DNA of 31,018 nucleotides from RXIX01 sp003989075 (GTDB taxonomy: Bacteria > Pseudomonadota > Gammaproteobacteria > Competibacterales > Competibacteraceae): assembly GCA_029780415.1 (NCBI GenBank), contig JAKOYN010000064.1, forward strand, positions 1-31,018. The letters are read 5' to 3'. The notes beneath the pieces were generated by a model that was given only the letters and a program-made list of their open reading frames with translations, was not told the DNA's origin and made no database searches. Positions 9,133 through 16,376 of the stretch are shown in pieces; positions within the stretch are counted from its first letter, which is position 1; each line of letters opens with the position of its first letter. The position numbers were made by a program, and so were the translations under genes.

Positions 9133-9366
9133 ATGAACAAGATTGCCTATCTGATCGCGGTTCCGGTACTGGCCCTGAGTGCCGGCTGCACCAATATGAC
9201 ACCCACTGAGCAAAGCACGCTCAGCGGTGCGGCGATTGGCGCAGTCGGTGGCGCGGCCATCGGTGGTTTGACTGGTGGCAACGCCGGCGTGGGCGCGGTG
9301 ATTGGCGGTGCGGCCGGTGCCGTGGTCGGCAATATCTACGGTCGCAACCAGCAGCAGAAGCAGTAA
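9133..9366 (+). CDS. Glycine-zipper lipoprotein
   Basis: A 77-residue lipoprotein. The signal peptide MNKIAYLIAVPVLALSAGC ends in a lipobox with Cys19 as the lipidation site. After a short linker, residues 30-65 alternate Gly with Ala, Val and Ile (GAAIGAVGGAAIGGLTGG and a second similar block), the glycine-zipper pattern of YmgG/OmpA-linked envelope proteins that pack as hydrophobic helices. It ends with a polar QQQKQ tail. A GGAGGGAG lies about 7-10 bases upstream of the ATG. It is the last gene of the plus-strand run that begins at gatA. Confidence 0.85.
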   Translation: MNKIAYLIAVPVLALSAGCTNMTPTEQSTLSGAAIGAVGGAAIGGLTGGNAGVGAVIGGAAGAVVGNIYGRNQQQKQ

Positions 9367-9442
9367 GGAGGCGGCACCCTGCAACGCCGGCCCGTCTGCA
9401 TGCCGGTGAATGCGGGTGAATCGGTGCCGGTCAGACAGCGTT

Positions 9443-9466
9443 CCCGCCGGAATCCCTTTCGGCGGG
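9443..9466. terminator. Possible hairpin between convergent genes
   Basis: CCCGCCG at 9443-9449 can pair with CGGCGGG at 9460-9466 around a 10-base loop. It lies between the lipoprotein gene (plus, stop 9366) and the SPASM-like gene (minus, stop 9483), where a bidirectional terminator would be expected. There is no T-tract on either side, so intrinsic termination is doubtful. Confidence 0.3.
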
Positions 9467-9482
9467 GCGCCATGCGGACGCT

Positions 9483-10307
9483 TCAGGATGGCGCCGTATC
9501 GAGATCGCGACGCAATTCGTTGGCGGCAGCGCTGAGTTCGGTAAACAATTTCTGCACGCCGCGACAGTCATAGTCGCGCTGTGGCCATTTGAAATAGCCA
9601 CCGCAGACACGGCGAAATGCACAGGACTGGCAGTCCGGCGCCGTAGCCAGCAGCTGTTCGATCCAGGCCAGCGGTCCGGCATCGCGGGCCAGCGTTGTCG
9701 GCGCCACGCCCGCCAGACGCCCGGGCAGGCTCTCCGTGCCGTCGTCGGCGACCTGATACAACAGACCGGGTTCCTCATCCATCGCAATCCACAGCGGCAG
9801 CGGATCATCGTAGTACAGACCCAGCAGCGTGCTGTGCAGATATTCCACCGGCTGCGCCACATCCGAGTGGCGCAGGTACAGCTCCAGCACCGCCGCCAGT
9901 TCGGCCAGGGCCGCCGCATCGGGCTGGCCGGGATCGATACGCACCGGAAATTCCAGCGCCAGCGCCACCTTGACCGCCTTGGCCAGACCCGGCCGCGCCG
10001 GAATCACCACACGCACTGGATGGTTGTCCTGCAGCTCGGTGTGGTGATAAAGCAGCGGAAATTCGGTTTCCGGATCGCCCATCAGCAGTTCGATCGGCAT
10101 CCCCGGTTGCCAGGCATTGAGCGGTTCGGAATCGGCGGCCAGCGCCTGCAGTTGTACACCGAGCAACCGCTCCGCATCAGCGGTCGCCAGCGTAGCGGCC
10201 AGCGCGGCCGGATCGGTGGCACGCACGACCACTGTCCGCTCCGCGTAGGCCGGCCACAGCTGCAGGGGAATGTTGTAGATTGGCTCACTCACCTGCGGCG
10301 CGCTCAC
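9483..10307 (-). CDS. SPASM-like Fe-S protein lacking a radical-SAM motif
   Basis: A 274-residue protein whose only four cysteines cluster at the C-terminus as C226-x2-C229-x5-C235-x12-C248. They sit in a CGGYFKWPQRDYDC context resembling the SPASM auxiliary-cluster domain of peptide-modifying radical-SAM enzymes. The N-terminal 220 residues contain no cysteine, so the Cx3Cx2C site that binds the SAM cluster is absent. Segments such as PVRVVIPARPGLAKAVKVALALEFPVRID could be remains of a barrel, but this is inference. The GTG start at 10307 overlaps the stop of the peptide gene in a GTGA, and no separate ribosome site is visible, so it is translationally coupled to the peptide. A role as partner, binder or degenerate maturase is likely. 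It could instead be an unrelated Fe-S protein. Confidence 0.8.
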   Translation of the reverse strand: MSAPQVSEPIYNIPLQLWPAYAERTVVVRATDPAALAATLATADAERLLGVQLQALAADSEPLNAWQPGMPIELLMGDPETEFPLLYHHTELQDNHPVRVVIPARPGLAKAVKVALALEFPVRIDPGQPDAAALAELAAVLELYLRHSDVAQPVEYLHSTLLGLYYDDPLPLWIAMDEEPGLLYQVADDGTESLPGRLAGVAPTTLARDAGPLAWIEQLLATAPDCQSCAFRRVCGGYFKWPQRDYDCRGVQKLFTELSAAANELRRDLDTAPS

Positions 10308-10654
10308 CGGTTAACCCAGCTGCCGCCCCAGCCGGGACCGTTGTACCAGGGCCGGTTGTACCACGGGCGGTTATACCAGGGCCGGTTGTACCACGGGCGG
10401 TTATACCAGCCGCCATAGGGTCTTCCCCCCCAGCCGCCACGGAAATTGACCCAGCTGCCATTGCCACCACCACGGTTGCCCCAGCCCCAGGCGCGGGCAT
10501 CGCGCTCCGGCGTCAGCAACCCGCCGAGCACTACACCGCCAATCACGGCCTTGGACCACTTGCCCAGACTGACCAGAAAGGCGCGACGACCGCGCGGTTC
10601 CGGTTCCGAAGTGCCGGTGACGTCCGGCGCCGATTCGCGTTCCTGCTCGCTCAT
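10304..10654 (-). CDS. Candidate RiPP precursor, W-x-N repeat peptide (GrrA/triceptide-like)
   Basis: A 116-residue peptide. The ATG at 10654 has GGAGG 5 bases upstream; the frame is open to 10711, but that extension has no ribosome site. Residues 1-54 form a leader: a polar start, then GRRAFLVSLGKWSKAVIGGVVLGGLL, a twin-arginine-like export signal, ending in ARA near residue 55. The rest is Gly/Trp/Asn/Arg-rich with eight W-x-N motifs: WGN at 58-60, WVN at 68-70, five WYN in a WYNRP array at 83-107, and WVN at 113-115. Three-residue aromatic-x-Asn motifs are known targets of radical-SAM enzymes that form cyclophanes (triceptides; GrrA/OscA peptides are glycine-rich relatives). The coupled downstream gene encodes a SPASM-like protein. 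Modification is inferred; a plain structural exported peptide is the alternative. Confidence 0.72.
   Translation of the reverse strand: MSEQERESAPDVTGTSEPEPRGRRAFLVSLGKWSKAVIGGVVLGGLLTPERDARAWGWGNRGGGNGSWVNFRGGWGGRPYGGWYNRPWYNRPWYNRPWYNRPWYNGPGWGGSWVNR
10334..10408 (-). repeat. Five tandem 15-bp units encoding WYNRP
   Basis: Four WYNRP units plus a final WYNGP, 75 bp in all. Two slightly different 15-bp versions alternate, giving a 30-bp higher-order period that is nearly identical at DNA level. This suggests recent expansion by duplication in units of two. It is in frame within the peptide gene. Confidence 0.9.
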
Positions 10655-10676
10655 GTTGACCTCCACTTGCTCTGCG

Positions 10677-10709
10677 GTCGGCAGCGCTTGCCCATGGCAC
10701 GCGACCGAC
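10677..10709 (-). promoter_or_regulatory. Imperfect hairpin upstream of the peptide gene
   Basis: On the minus strand GTCGG and CCGAC enclose CGC/GCG and TGCC/GGCA around an ATG loop, with small internal loops. This makes about 12 pairs in 33 bases. It sits in the 89-base gap between the NTF2-like gene and the peptide ATG, about 12 bases before the GGAGG. It could set the relative expression of the two genes by RNA processing or stability; no function is shown. Confidence 0.4.
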
Positions 10710-10743
10710 ACGAAACCTCACGATACGCGGTGCCCCGACATAA

Positions 10744-11256
10744 CTATCGAGCCACCTCTTCTTCCGGCACCGGTGTCTCTTCACTGGAGGCGGTGGAAAA
10801 ATGCATGACGCGGAAGCGCCACTGTCCATCCAGCTTTTCCAGCACCGCAGTCAGATTGATTCCGTACTCGCGCTTCTGATTCTTGAAGAAATCGTTGACC
10901 TGGCACATGGTAGCGATCCAGGCCAGATCGCCGCGCACATCCTGCAGGGTCCAGGTGCAGCGGGTGTCCTGGGTGCCAGGGTCGAACTCCTTGAAAAATC
11001 CCTGATACACCTTCTCAATCTCGGCTCCCACCCAGCGCTCGCCCTCACCGGTGCCCAGCAGCACGCTGCGCCCATCCGGGGCATAAGTGGCCATAACACC
11101 TTTCAGATCATGCGCGTTGATCGCCTGATCGAGGCGGGTAAATATTGCGCGGATTTCGTCCTGAGCGTTGCCGCCGGCCTCTGCCGCCGTGGCCCAGTGC
11201 GATACGCTGACCATGCCCAGCACCAGCGGTGCGACCAGCCATAGTTGACGCGACAT
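10744..11256 (-). CDS. Secreted NTF2-like (SnoaL/DUF4440-type) protein
   Basis: A 170-residue protein with a Sec signal peptide (MSRQLWLVAPLVLGMVSVSHWATA, cleavage near residue 24). It is followed by an NTF2-like cone domain: EIRAIFTRLDQAINAHDLKGVMATYAPDG starts the first helix and strand, and the end LEKLDGQWRFRVMHFSTAS is the usual last strand. Such domains bind small molecules or act as isomerases or hydrolases; no catalytic set can be assigned. GGGAGGG lies 7 bases upstream of the ATG. It is the first gene of the three-gene operon with the W-x-N peptide and the SPASM-like protein. A periplasmic role in handling the peptide is possible but unproven. Confidence 0.82.
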   Translation of the reverse strand: MSRQLWLVAPLVLGMVSVSHWATAAEAGGNAQDEIRAIFTRLDQAINAHDLKGVMATYAPDGRSVLLGTGEGERWVGAEIEKVYQGFFKEFDPGTQDTRCTWTLQDVRGDLAWIATMCQVNDFFKNQKREYGINLTAVLEKLDGQWRFRVMHFSTASSEETPVPEEEVAR

Positions 11257-11359
11257 TCCGATTCCCTCCCTTTAGCATTGCGGTTAAAAATCTGGCATAC
11301 AGTCTCTGAAAATTCGCTGAATACCCCGACTTCATCACTATAGCCAATTGCCCATTCCC

Positions 11360-13588
11360 ATGCGCACTCGACGGTTTTTTGACGCGATCTCCTCCCTGGT
11401 CCTGCTGGTAGCACTGCTGCTGGCACCTCTGTCCGGGGTGATGGCCCGAAATGAGGGCGAACGCCTGCGTGTTGGCCTAGCGCTCGGCGGCGGTGGCGCC
11501 CGCGGCATGGCCCATGTCGGCGTGCTCCGGCTGCTGGAAGAACTGCAGGTGCCTATCGACTGCATCGCCGGTACCAGCATGGGCTCGATCATCGGCGGAC
11601 TGTATGCGTCGGGCATGTCGCCTGCGGAGATGCGCGAAACCCTGAGCAAGATCAACTGGCCAGCTGTATTCACCGATGGACCGCCGCGTGCCGACCTGCC
11701 ATTCCGCACCAAGCAGGAACAGCGCGTGCTGATCAACGCCTCGATCGGCATTAAGGATGGCCAGGCACAACTGCCACGCGGACTGCTCGAAGGGCAAAAC
11801 CTGCTGCTGCTGCTTGAGGAGCTGTCGCTGCCAGCTGCCGGGATTCACAACTTCGATCAGTTGCGCATTCCCTACCGGGCAGTGGCCACCGATCTGGCCA
11901 CTGGCACACCGGTGGTGATCGGCTCCGGCGAATTGGCCCGGGCGATGCGGGCCAGCATGTCGATTCCCAGCGCCGTGGTGCCGGTCGAACTGGATGGCAA
12001 GCTGCTGGTTGATGGCGGCGTGGCGGATAACCTGCCCGTGGACGTGGTCCGCGCGCTGTGCAAGCCGGATGTAGTCATCGCCGTTGATGTCGGCTCGCCG
12101 CTGGCACCGGCCAGTGAACTGACCTCGCTGCTGTCGATCACCGGCCAGCTCACCACCATCCTCACCGTGCGCAACACCAACGAGCAAATCAAGACCCTCA
12201 AGAGATCGGATGTGCTGATCACGCCGCAACTCAAGGATATCGGCAGCATCGACTTTGATCGATCGCCGGAGGCGGTGGAAATCGGCTACGCCGCCGCCGA
12301 GGCGCAGCGTGCGCAATTGAGCACGCTGGCCGCGACCCCGGCTGCCTATCAGACCTATCTGGCAAAACTGCCGAAAGCGCCCACCCGCGATGCACCGGTG
12401 ATCGACTTCATCCGCATTCGCAATAACACCCGCCTGTCCGATGAAGTCATCGAACAGCAATTGCACATCCGTCCCGGCGAGCAGCTCGACGCGCAGGCGC
12501 TCAACCGCAATCTCAACGAAATCTACGGCATGGGCGATTTCCAGCGCGTCAGCTACACCCTGGTCGAGGAAGACGGCAAAACCGGGCTGGTGGTTGATGC
12601 TGAGCAGCGCGACATCGGCACCAACACCCTGCAGTTCGGCTTGTTTCTCGGCGCCAACATGAAAGGTGATTCGGAGTTCAACATCAGCGGCGCCTATACC
12701 ATGACCCAGCTCAACGCACTCGGTGCCGAGTGGCGCAACTTTGCACAACTGGGTGGCAACATCGTTCTGGCCAGTGATTTCTACCAGCCGCTGGACGCCG
12801 ATCAGGATTACTTCATCGACCCCTATCTGCGCTACGAGCAGTACAACCTTGATCTGACCAACGCCGCCTACGCCGAGAGCAGCAGCTTCCGGGTCTACCA
12901 GACCAGGATCGGCTTGGAAGCCGGTCGCAACCTGCAGCGTTGGGGCCGCCTGTCGGTCAACCTGTACCACAGCAGCGGCCGCAACGATCTACGCCTGGGT
13001 CAATCATCACCCTACGAAGGCAATTTCAACAACAGCGGCTACGCGCTGGTCTGGCAGGCCGACACCCTGGACAATCTTGACTTTCCCAACAGCGGCTATG
13101 TTGGCAATCTGACCTTCCGCCAGACTCTGCCGGCCTTCGGTGCCGACCAGAATACTCAGCTCCTGAGCCTTGATCTGGCCCATGCCTGGACTTGGGGCAA
13201 GTATTCGATTATTCCCCGTCTGCGCCTAGGCGGTACGCTGGCCGGAGACCCGGGCATTCAGGACCTGTTCCTGCAAGGGGGGTTTCTCAACCTGTCCGGT
13301 TATCAGAGTGGCCAGCTTTCCGGCCAGTACGTTGGGCTCGGCGAACTGATCTACATGTACCGGCTCACCAATGCCTCGGCGGCCTTCTCAATTCCGATCT
13401 ACGCAGGTGGCTCGCTGGAAGCGGGTGGCGCCTGGAACGAAGCCAGCGAGATCACCTTTGATTCGCTGATTCCCGCCGGCAGCCTGTTCCTGGGCGTAGA
13501 TACGCCGCTGGGACCGTTCTATCTGGCGGGCGGTTATGCCGAGGGCGGCCACATGTCACTGTACATGCGGCTGGGCAGGGTATTCTAG
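11360..13588 (+). CDS. Patatin-like phospholipase with POTRA and outer-membrane barrel (PlpD-like, type Vd)
   Basis: A 742-residue fusion. A signal peptide (residues 1-29, ending GVMA) is followed by a patatin domain. It shows the oxyanion loop GGGGARGM at 43-50, the nucleophile Ser73 in GTSMGS and the catalytic Asp218 in DGG. Next comes a POTRA-like segment near 340-410 (IDFIRIRNNTRLSDEVIEQQLHIRPGEQLDAQAL), then a C-terminal 16-strand-type barrel of the Omp85/D15 family ending in Phe. This is the architecture of P. aeruginosa PlpD, a lipase that moves its own passenger to the cell surface. I use the ATG at 11360; a TTG at 11348 would add four residues. No clear ribosome site is seen. The stop overlaps the rluE start by one base. 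Confidence 0.93.
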   Translation: MRTRRFFDAISSLVLLVALLLAPLSGVMARNEGERLRVGLALGGGGARGMAHVGVLRLLEELQVPIDCIAGTSMGSIIGGLYASGMSPAEMRETLSKINWPAVFTDGPPRADLPFRTKQEQRVLINASIGIKDGQAQLPRGLLEGQNLLLLLEELSLPAAGIHNFDQLRIPYRAVATDLATGTPVVIGSGELARAMRASMSIPSAVVPVELDGKLLVDGGVADNLPVDVVRALCKPDVVIAVDVGSPLAPASELTSLLSITGQLTTILTVRNTNEQIKTLKRSDVLITPQLKDIGSIDFDRSPEAVEIGYAAAEAQRAQLSTLAATPAAYQTYLAKLPKAPTRDAPVIDFIRIRNNTRLSDEVIEQQLHIRPGEQLDAQALNRNLNEIYGMGDFQRVSYTLVEEDGKTGLVVDAEQRDIGTNTLQFGLFLGANMKGDSEFNISGAYTMTQLNALGAEWRNFAQLGGNIVLASDFYQPLDADQDYFIDPYLRYEQYNLDLTNAAYAESSSFRVYQTRIGLEAGRNLQRWGRLSVNLYHSSGRNDLRLGQSSPYEGNFNNSGYALVWQADTLDNLDFPNSGYVGNLTFRQTLPAFGADQNTQLLSLDLAHAWTWGKYSIIPRLRLGGTLAGDPGIQDLFLQGGFLNLSGYQSGQLSGQYVGLGELIYMYRLTNASAAFSIPIYAGGSLEAGGAWNEASEITFDSLIPAGSLFLGVDTPLGPFYLAGGYAEGGHMSLYMRLGRVF

Positions 13589-14202
13589 TGGCACGCCTGC
13601 TGCTGTTGAACAAACCCTATGGGGTGCTCAGCCAGTTCACCGACGATCAGGGTCGGCCGACGCTGGCCGATCATGTGCCGATTCCAGGTGTGTATGTGGC
13701 CGGCCGGCTGGATCGCGACAGCGAGGGCCTGCTGGCGCTGACCGACGATGGCGCCCTGCAGGCGCACATCAGCCACCCGCGCCACAAGCAGGCCAAGAGC
13801 TACTGGGCGCAGGTGGAAGGCGTGCCCGACGAAGCGGCGCTGGAGTCCCTGCGCCGCGGTATCGAGCTGAACGATGGCCCAACCCAGCCGGCACGGATAC
13901 GCCGCATCACCGAGCCGGCGCGACTCTGGCCGCGCGATCCACCCATCCGTTACCGGGCGGCGATTCCAACCAGCTGGCTGGATATCACCCTGCGCGAGGG
14001 CCGCAACCGTCAGGTGCGGCGCATGACCGCCGCCATTGGCTGTCCCACCCTGCGCCTGATTCGTTGGCGTATCGGCGAGTGGACCCTGGATGATCTGGCG
14101 CCCGGACAGTGGCGGGAACTGCAGGTTGCCACCCCGGCACTACGGGCGGCAATCGGCCACGCCACCGTTGTCCTGCCACGCCAGCGGCGCGTGTGGCGAT
14201 GA
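13588..14202 (+). CDS. rluE: 23S rRNA pseudouridine synthase, RluE type
   Basis: A 204-residue pseudouridine synthase of the RsuA family. The opening LLLNKPYGVLSQFTDDQGRPTLADH and GRLDRDSEGLLALTDDG, with catalytic Asp42, match RluE, which modifies U2457 of 23S rRNA in E. coli. There is no N-terminal S4 domain, as in RluE. It starts at a GTG that shares one base with the patatin stop (TAGTG), with GGGCAGGG just upstream. Its own stop overlaps the next start in an ATGA. Confidence 0.9.
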   Translation: MARLLLLNKPYGVLSQFTDDQGRPTLADHVPIPGVYVAGRLDRDSEGLLALTDDGALQAHISHPRHKQAKSYWAQVEGVPDEAALESLRRGIELNDGPTQPARIRRITEPARLWPRDPPIRYRAAIPTSWLDITLREGRNRQVRRMTAAIGCPTLRLIRWRIGEWTLDDLAPGQWRELQVATPALRAAIGHATVVLPRQRRVWR

Positions 14203-14549
14203 GCGCCAGACGGGATGGCAACCTGTTCGCCGAACTGCCGGCGATCCTGGCAGTGGAACAGTTCGATAGCCTGCTGCAGACCGGCACTGTTCGACTGGAG
14301 CGGATCATTTCCATCGGCCACGCTACGCCGCCGGGTGACTGGTACGACCAGGAGGGTGATGAATGGGTGCTGCTGCTGCAAGGCCAAGCCGGCCTGCGCT
14401 TTGCCGATGAAGCAGCGGAACGTCAGTTGTGCACCGGTGATTACCTTTGGATTGCCGCACATCGTCGCCACCGGGTGAACTGGACCAGCCAGGAACCGCC
14501 CGCAGTCTGGCTGGCGCTGCATCTTGTCGCCGATGCTGGCGCCCACTGA
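14199..14549 (+). CDS. Cupin-domain protein
   Basis: A 116-residue single-domain cupin. The segment IGHATPPGDWYDQEGDEWVLLLQGQAGLRF is cupin motif 1 (EGDEW in place of the common HxH form), and GDYLWIAAHRRHRVNWTSQEPPAVWLALHL is motif 2. Metal binding and substrate are unknown. The ATG at 14199 lies in an ATGA overlap with the rluE stop; the frame is open farther upstream, but that part lies within rluE. Coupling suggests steady co-expression with rluE. Confidence 0.85.
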   Translation: MSARRDGNLFAELPAILAVEQFDSLLQTGTVRLERIISIGHATPPGDWYDQEGDEWVLLLQGQAGLRFADEAAERQLCTGDYLWIAAHRRHRVNWTSQEPPAVWLALHLVADAGAH

Positions 14550-14649
14550 TTCAGCCGCGTTTCAGGCCCGCCTTGCAAAATACCGCAACCGTGGCATAGT
14601 TATTCATAGTGGACTTTTTTAGTCGCAATTACCGACGGGGAGAGAATAA

Positions 14650-15111
14650 ATGATCAAGCAGATTAGTATCGGTCTGACCGGCGCGCTGTTAAGCCTGAGC
14701 ATGCTGAGCGCGCAGGCCGCGCCCAAGCCGGATGAAGCGGCCGAATACCGGCAGTCGGTGTTCACCGTGGTCAAGTGGAACTTTGCGCCGATCGGCGCCA
14801 TGATCAAGGGCGATGTGCCCTTTGATGCCGCTGCAGTCGCCCGGCACGCCCAGTACGTCGAGATGATGAGCAAGGCCGCACTGGAAGGTTTCCCGAAGGG
14901 TTCGGGGCCGGACGCCGTGAAGGATACCGAAGCCAAAGCCGAGATCTGGAGCAACTGGAGCGGCTTTGAGGCCAAGATGAGCGATTTCCAGAAGGAAGCT
15001 GCCAAACTGGCCGAAGTCGCCAAGGGCGGTGATCAGGCGGCAATCAAGGCCCAGTTCGGCAAGACCGCCGAAACCTGCAAGGCCTGCCATAAGGAATTCC
15101 GCAAGGATTAA
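14650..15111 (+). CDS. Cytochrome c' (periplasmic)
   Basis: A 153-residue class II c-type cytochrome. A signal peptide (MIKQISIGLTGALLSLSMLSAQA) is followed by a four-helix-bundle sequence with the heme-binding CxxCH at the very C-terminal end (C143, C146, H147, in CKACHKEF), as is characteristic of cytochrome c'. These proteins bind NO and are linked to nitrosative-stress defence or electron transfer. A GGGGAG lies about 8 bases before the ATG. A cytochrome b561 gene faces it across a strong terminator, a frequent pairing. The 100 bases upstream are AT-richer than the surroundings and should hold the promoter, but I cannot fix a convincing -10/-35 pair. Confidence 0.93.
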   Translation: MIKQISIGLTGALLSLSMLSAQAAPKPDEAAEYRQSVFTVVKWNFAPIGAMIKGDVPFDAAAVARHAQYVEMMSKAALEGFPKGSGPDAVKDTEAKAEIWSNWSGFEAKMSDFQKEAAKLAEVAKGGDQAAIKAQFGKTAETCKACHKEFRKD

Positions 15112-15175
15112 GTCGCGCTGACTTGACCCAATCCGGCGAGGAATGACGATACTGTTCACGCCGGGTCGCGTGATC

Positions 15176-15208
15176 AAGGCCATGCTGCAAGCGCCGCAGC
15201 ATGGCCTT
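15176..15208 (+). terminator. Strong intrinsic terminator between convergent cytochrome genes
   Basis: A perfect 13-bp stem (15176-15188 with 15196-15208) closes a 7-base loop; the arm reads AAGGCCATGCTGC. It begins 65 bases after the cytochrome c' stop and ends 20 bases before the cytochrome b561 stop on the other strand, so it can serve both. A short T-rich stretch follows on the plus strand. Confidence 0.78.
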
Positions 15209-15227
15209 ATGTATTTTGCAGCGCGGC

Positions 15228-15905
15228 TCAGCGCACCAGCCACCCCACCGCCGCCAGTGCTGTCACCAGCACAGCCAGCGCCCGCCATGCACTGACCAGG
15301 CGTGGAGCCTGCACAATCCCCGGCAGATGCTTGCGCCCACTGAGCATCGGGTGCACCAGATTCTCGCGCTTGACCAGCAGGTAGAACAGCACCGCGCCAA
15401 CATGCACGGCAATCAGCAGCAACAGCAGGTTGAAGTTAAGCCGGTGCACACCAGTCAGCCAATCGCTGACACCTTTCGACACCCAGCCATATAGCGGTCC
15501 CTCAACCATGATGTCGTCATTGGCAAACAATCCGGTGCCCGCCTGTATCAGCAGCAGCGTCAGCAGCGCCACGATTGACCAAGCCCCCATTGGATTATGG
15601 CCCAGATAAAGCGGCGTCTCGCCCCGGCTTAAAGCCTTGAAATAGGCCAGAGCTGCGCCGGGACCGCGCACAAAACTGCTGAAGCGGGCCGTCTCACTGC
15701 CCACCAGCCCCCAGATCAGCCGGAACAGCACCAGCACCAGCACGGCATAGCCGCCCCACATGTGGTAATCCATGGTTGCGCTGTTCTCGGCACTCCACCA
15801 CTGCAACACCATCAGCAGCACCAGGGTCCAGTGAAACAGCCGGGTCGGCAGATCCCAAACCCTCACCACGCTTACTGATTGCTTTTCATCGCTTTTTTCA
15901 GACAT
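15228..15905 (-). CDS. Cytochrome b561 family membrane protein
   Basis: A 225-residue di-heme membrane cytochrome. WDLPTRLFHWTLVLLMVLQWW opens the first helix with His25. Further candidate heme ligands are His48 (MDYHMWGG), His154 (GVHRLNF) and His168 (AVHVGAV). It probably passes electrons from the quinone pool to a periplasmic partner, and cytochrome c' next door is the obvious candidate. I start it at the ATG at 15905 (MSEKSDEK), which has a GAGG about 9 bases upstream; the 17 extra residues in the open frame do not look like part of the family. It ends 20 bases from the shared terminator. Confidence 0.9.
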   Translation of the reverse strand: MSEKSDEKQSVSVVRVWDLPTRLFHWTLVLLMVLQWWSAENSATMDYHMWGGYAVLVLVLFRLIWGLVGSETARFSSFVRGPGAALAYFKALSRGETPLYLGHNPMGAWSIVALLTLLLIQAGTGLFANDDIMVEGPLYGWVSKGVSDWLTGVHRLNFNLLLLLIAVHVGAVLFYLLVKRENLVHPMLSGRKHLPGIVQAPRLVSAWRALAVLVTALAAVGWLVR

Positions 15906-15998
15906 CGCATATGACCTCACTGCATTGAATGCGCCAGCGACGCACACCTGGATCATGCATCGCCACTCAATGACATGGTATTTTTTCCGTTACGAATT

Positions 15999-16067
15999 GA
16001 TTCCTTATGGAATCGCTACTACCTTCGAAGATACATAACACTTAAAAACCGGATGGATACTCCATCC
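15999..16067. other. Two short palindromes in the divergent intergenic region
   Basis: GATTCC and GGAATC (15999-16004 and 16009-16014) form one palindrome with a 4-base centre. GGATGG and CCATCC (16051-16056 and 16062-16067) form a second with a 5-base loop. Both lie in the AT-richer 227-base gap between divergent cytochrome b561 and the small membrane protein gene. They could be operators or leader hairpins; neither matches a site I can name. Confidence 0.3.
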
Positions 16068-16132
16068 CGAGGCTCCGCAAAGCAAGAACACCGTATTTCC
16101 CGTTTCAAGCCCCGCCAGGAGGAACACCGGCC

Positions 16133-16363
16133 ATGCTTCCACAACCCCTGTACGAAGGACTCCCCTACCTGTACATCATTTCGGGCCTGTCTTCGACCAT
16201 CGGCCTTGATACGCCCGGTGGCAAACTGTGTGGCCTGCTGCTGATGACCGCCGGCATTGTCGTCCACCAAATCCGGGCGCGCTACCGCCACCCGGTAAAA
16301 CCACCACCTCCCCGGAATTCGCACCCGCACGAACGGCAGCATTATCCATCCCGTTATCACTGA
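16133..16363 (+). CDS. Small hypothetical membrane protein
   Basis: A 76-residue protein with a very clear ribosome site (AGGAGGA, 9 bases before the ATG). Two hydrophobic segments (about residues 10-25 and 30-46) are followed by a basic turn QIRARYRH and a polar, Pro/His-rich tail. The opening MLPQPLYEGLPYLY is reminiscent of small conserved proteins of unknown function. The ribosome site and membrane topology make it likely to be real despite its size. Confidence 0.68.
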   Translation: MLPQPLYEGLPYLYIISGLSSTIGLDTPGGKLCGLLLMTAGIVVHQIRARYRHPVKPPPPRNSHPHERQHYPSRYH

Positions 16364-16376
16364 GCGCGGCTGCTGA

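Noticed and set aside
9367..9380. GGAGG directly after the lipoprotein stop, suggesting another plus-strand gene
   Set aside because: No open frame with a suitable start follows before the convergent gene.
9483..10307. Annotation as a full radical-SAM enzyme
   Set aside because: There is no cysteine in the first 225 residues, so the Cx3Cx2C site is absent; only the SPASM-like end is present.
10334..10408. Short tandem repeats considered as a CRISPR-like array
   Set aside because: Units are contiguous 15-mers without spacers and are in frame with a coding peptide.
11477..12970. A 497-codon minus-strand frame opposite the patatin gene
   Set aside because: Antisense of a well-supported phospholipase/barrel protein.
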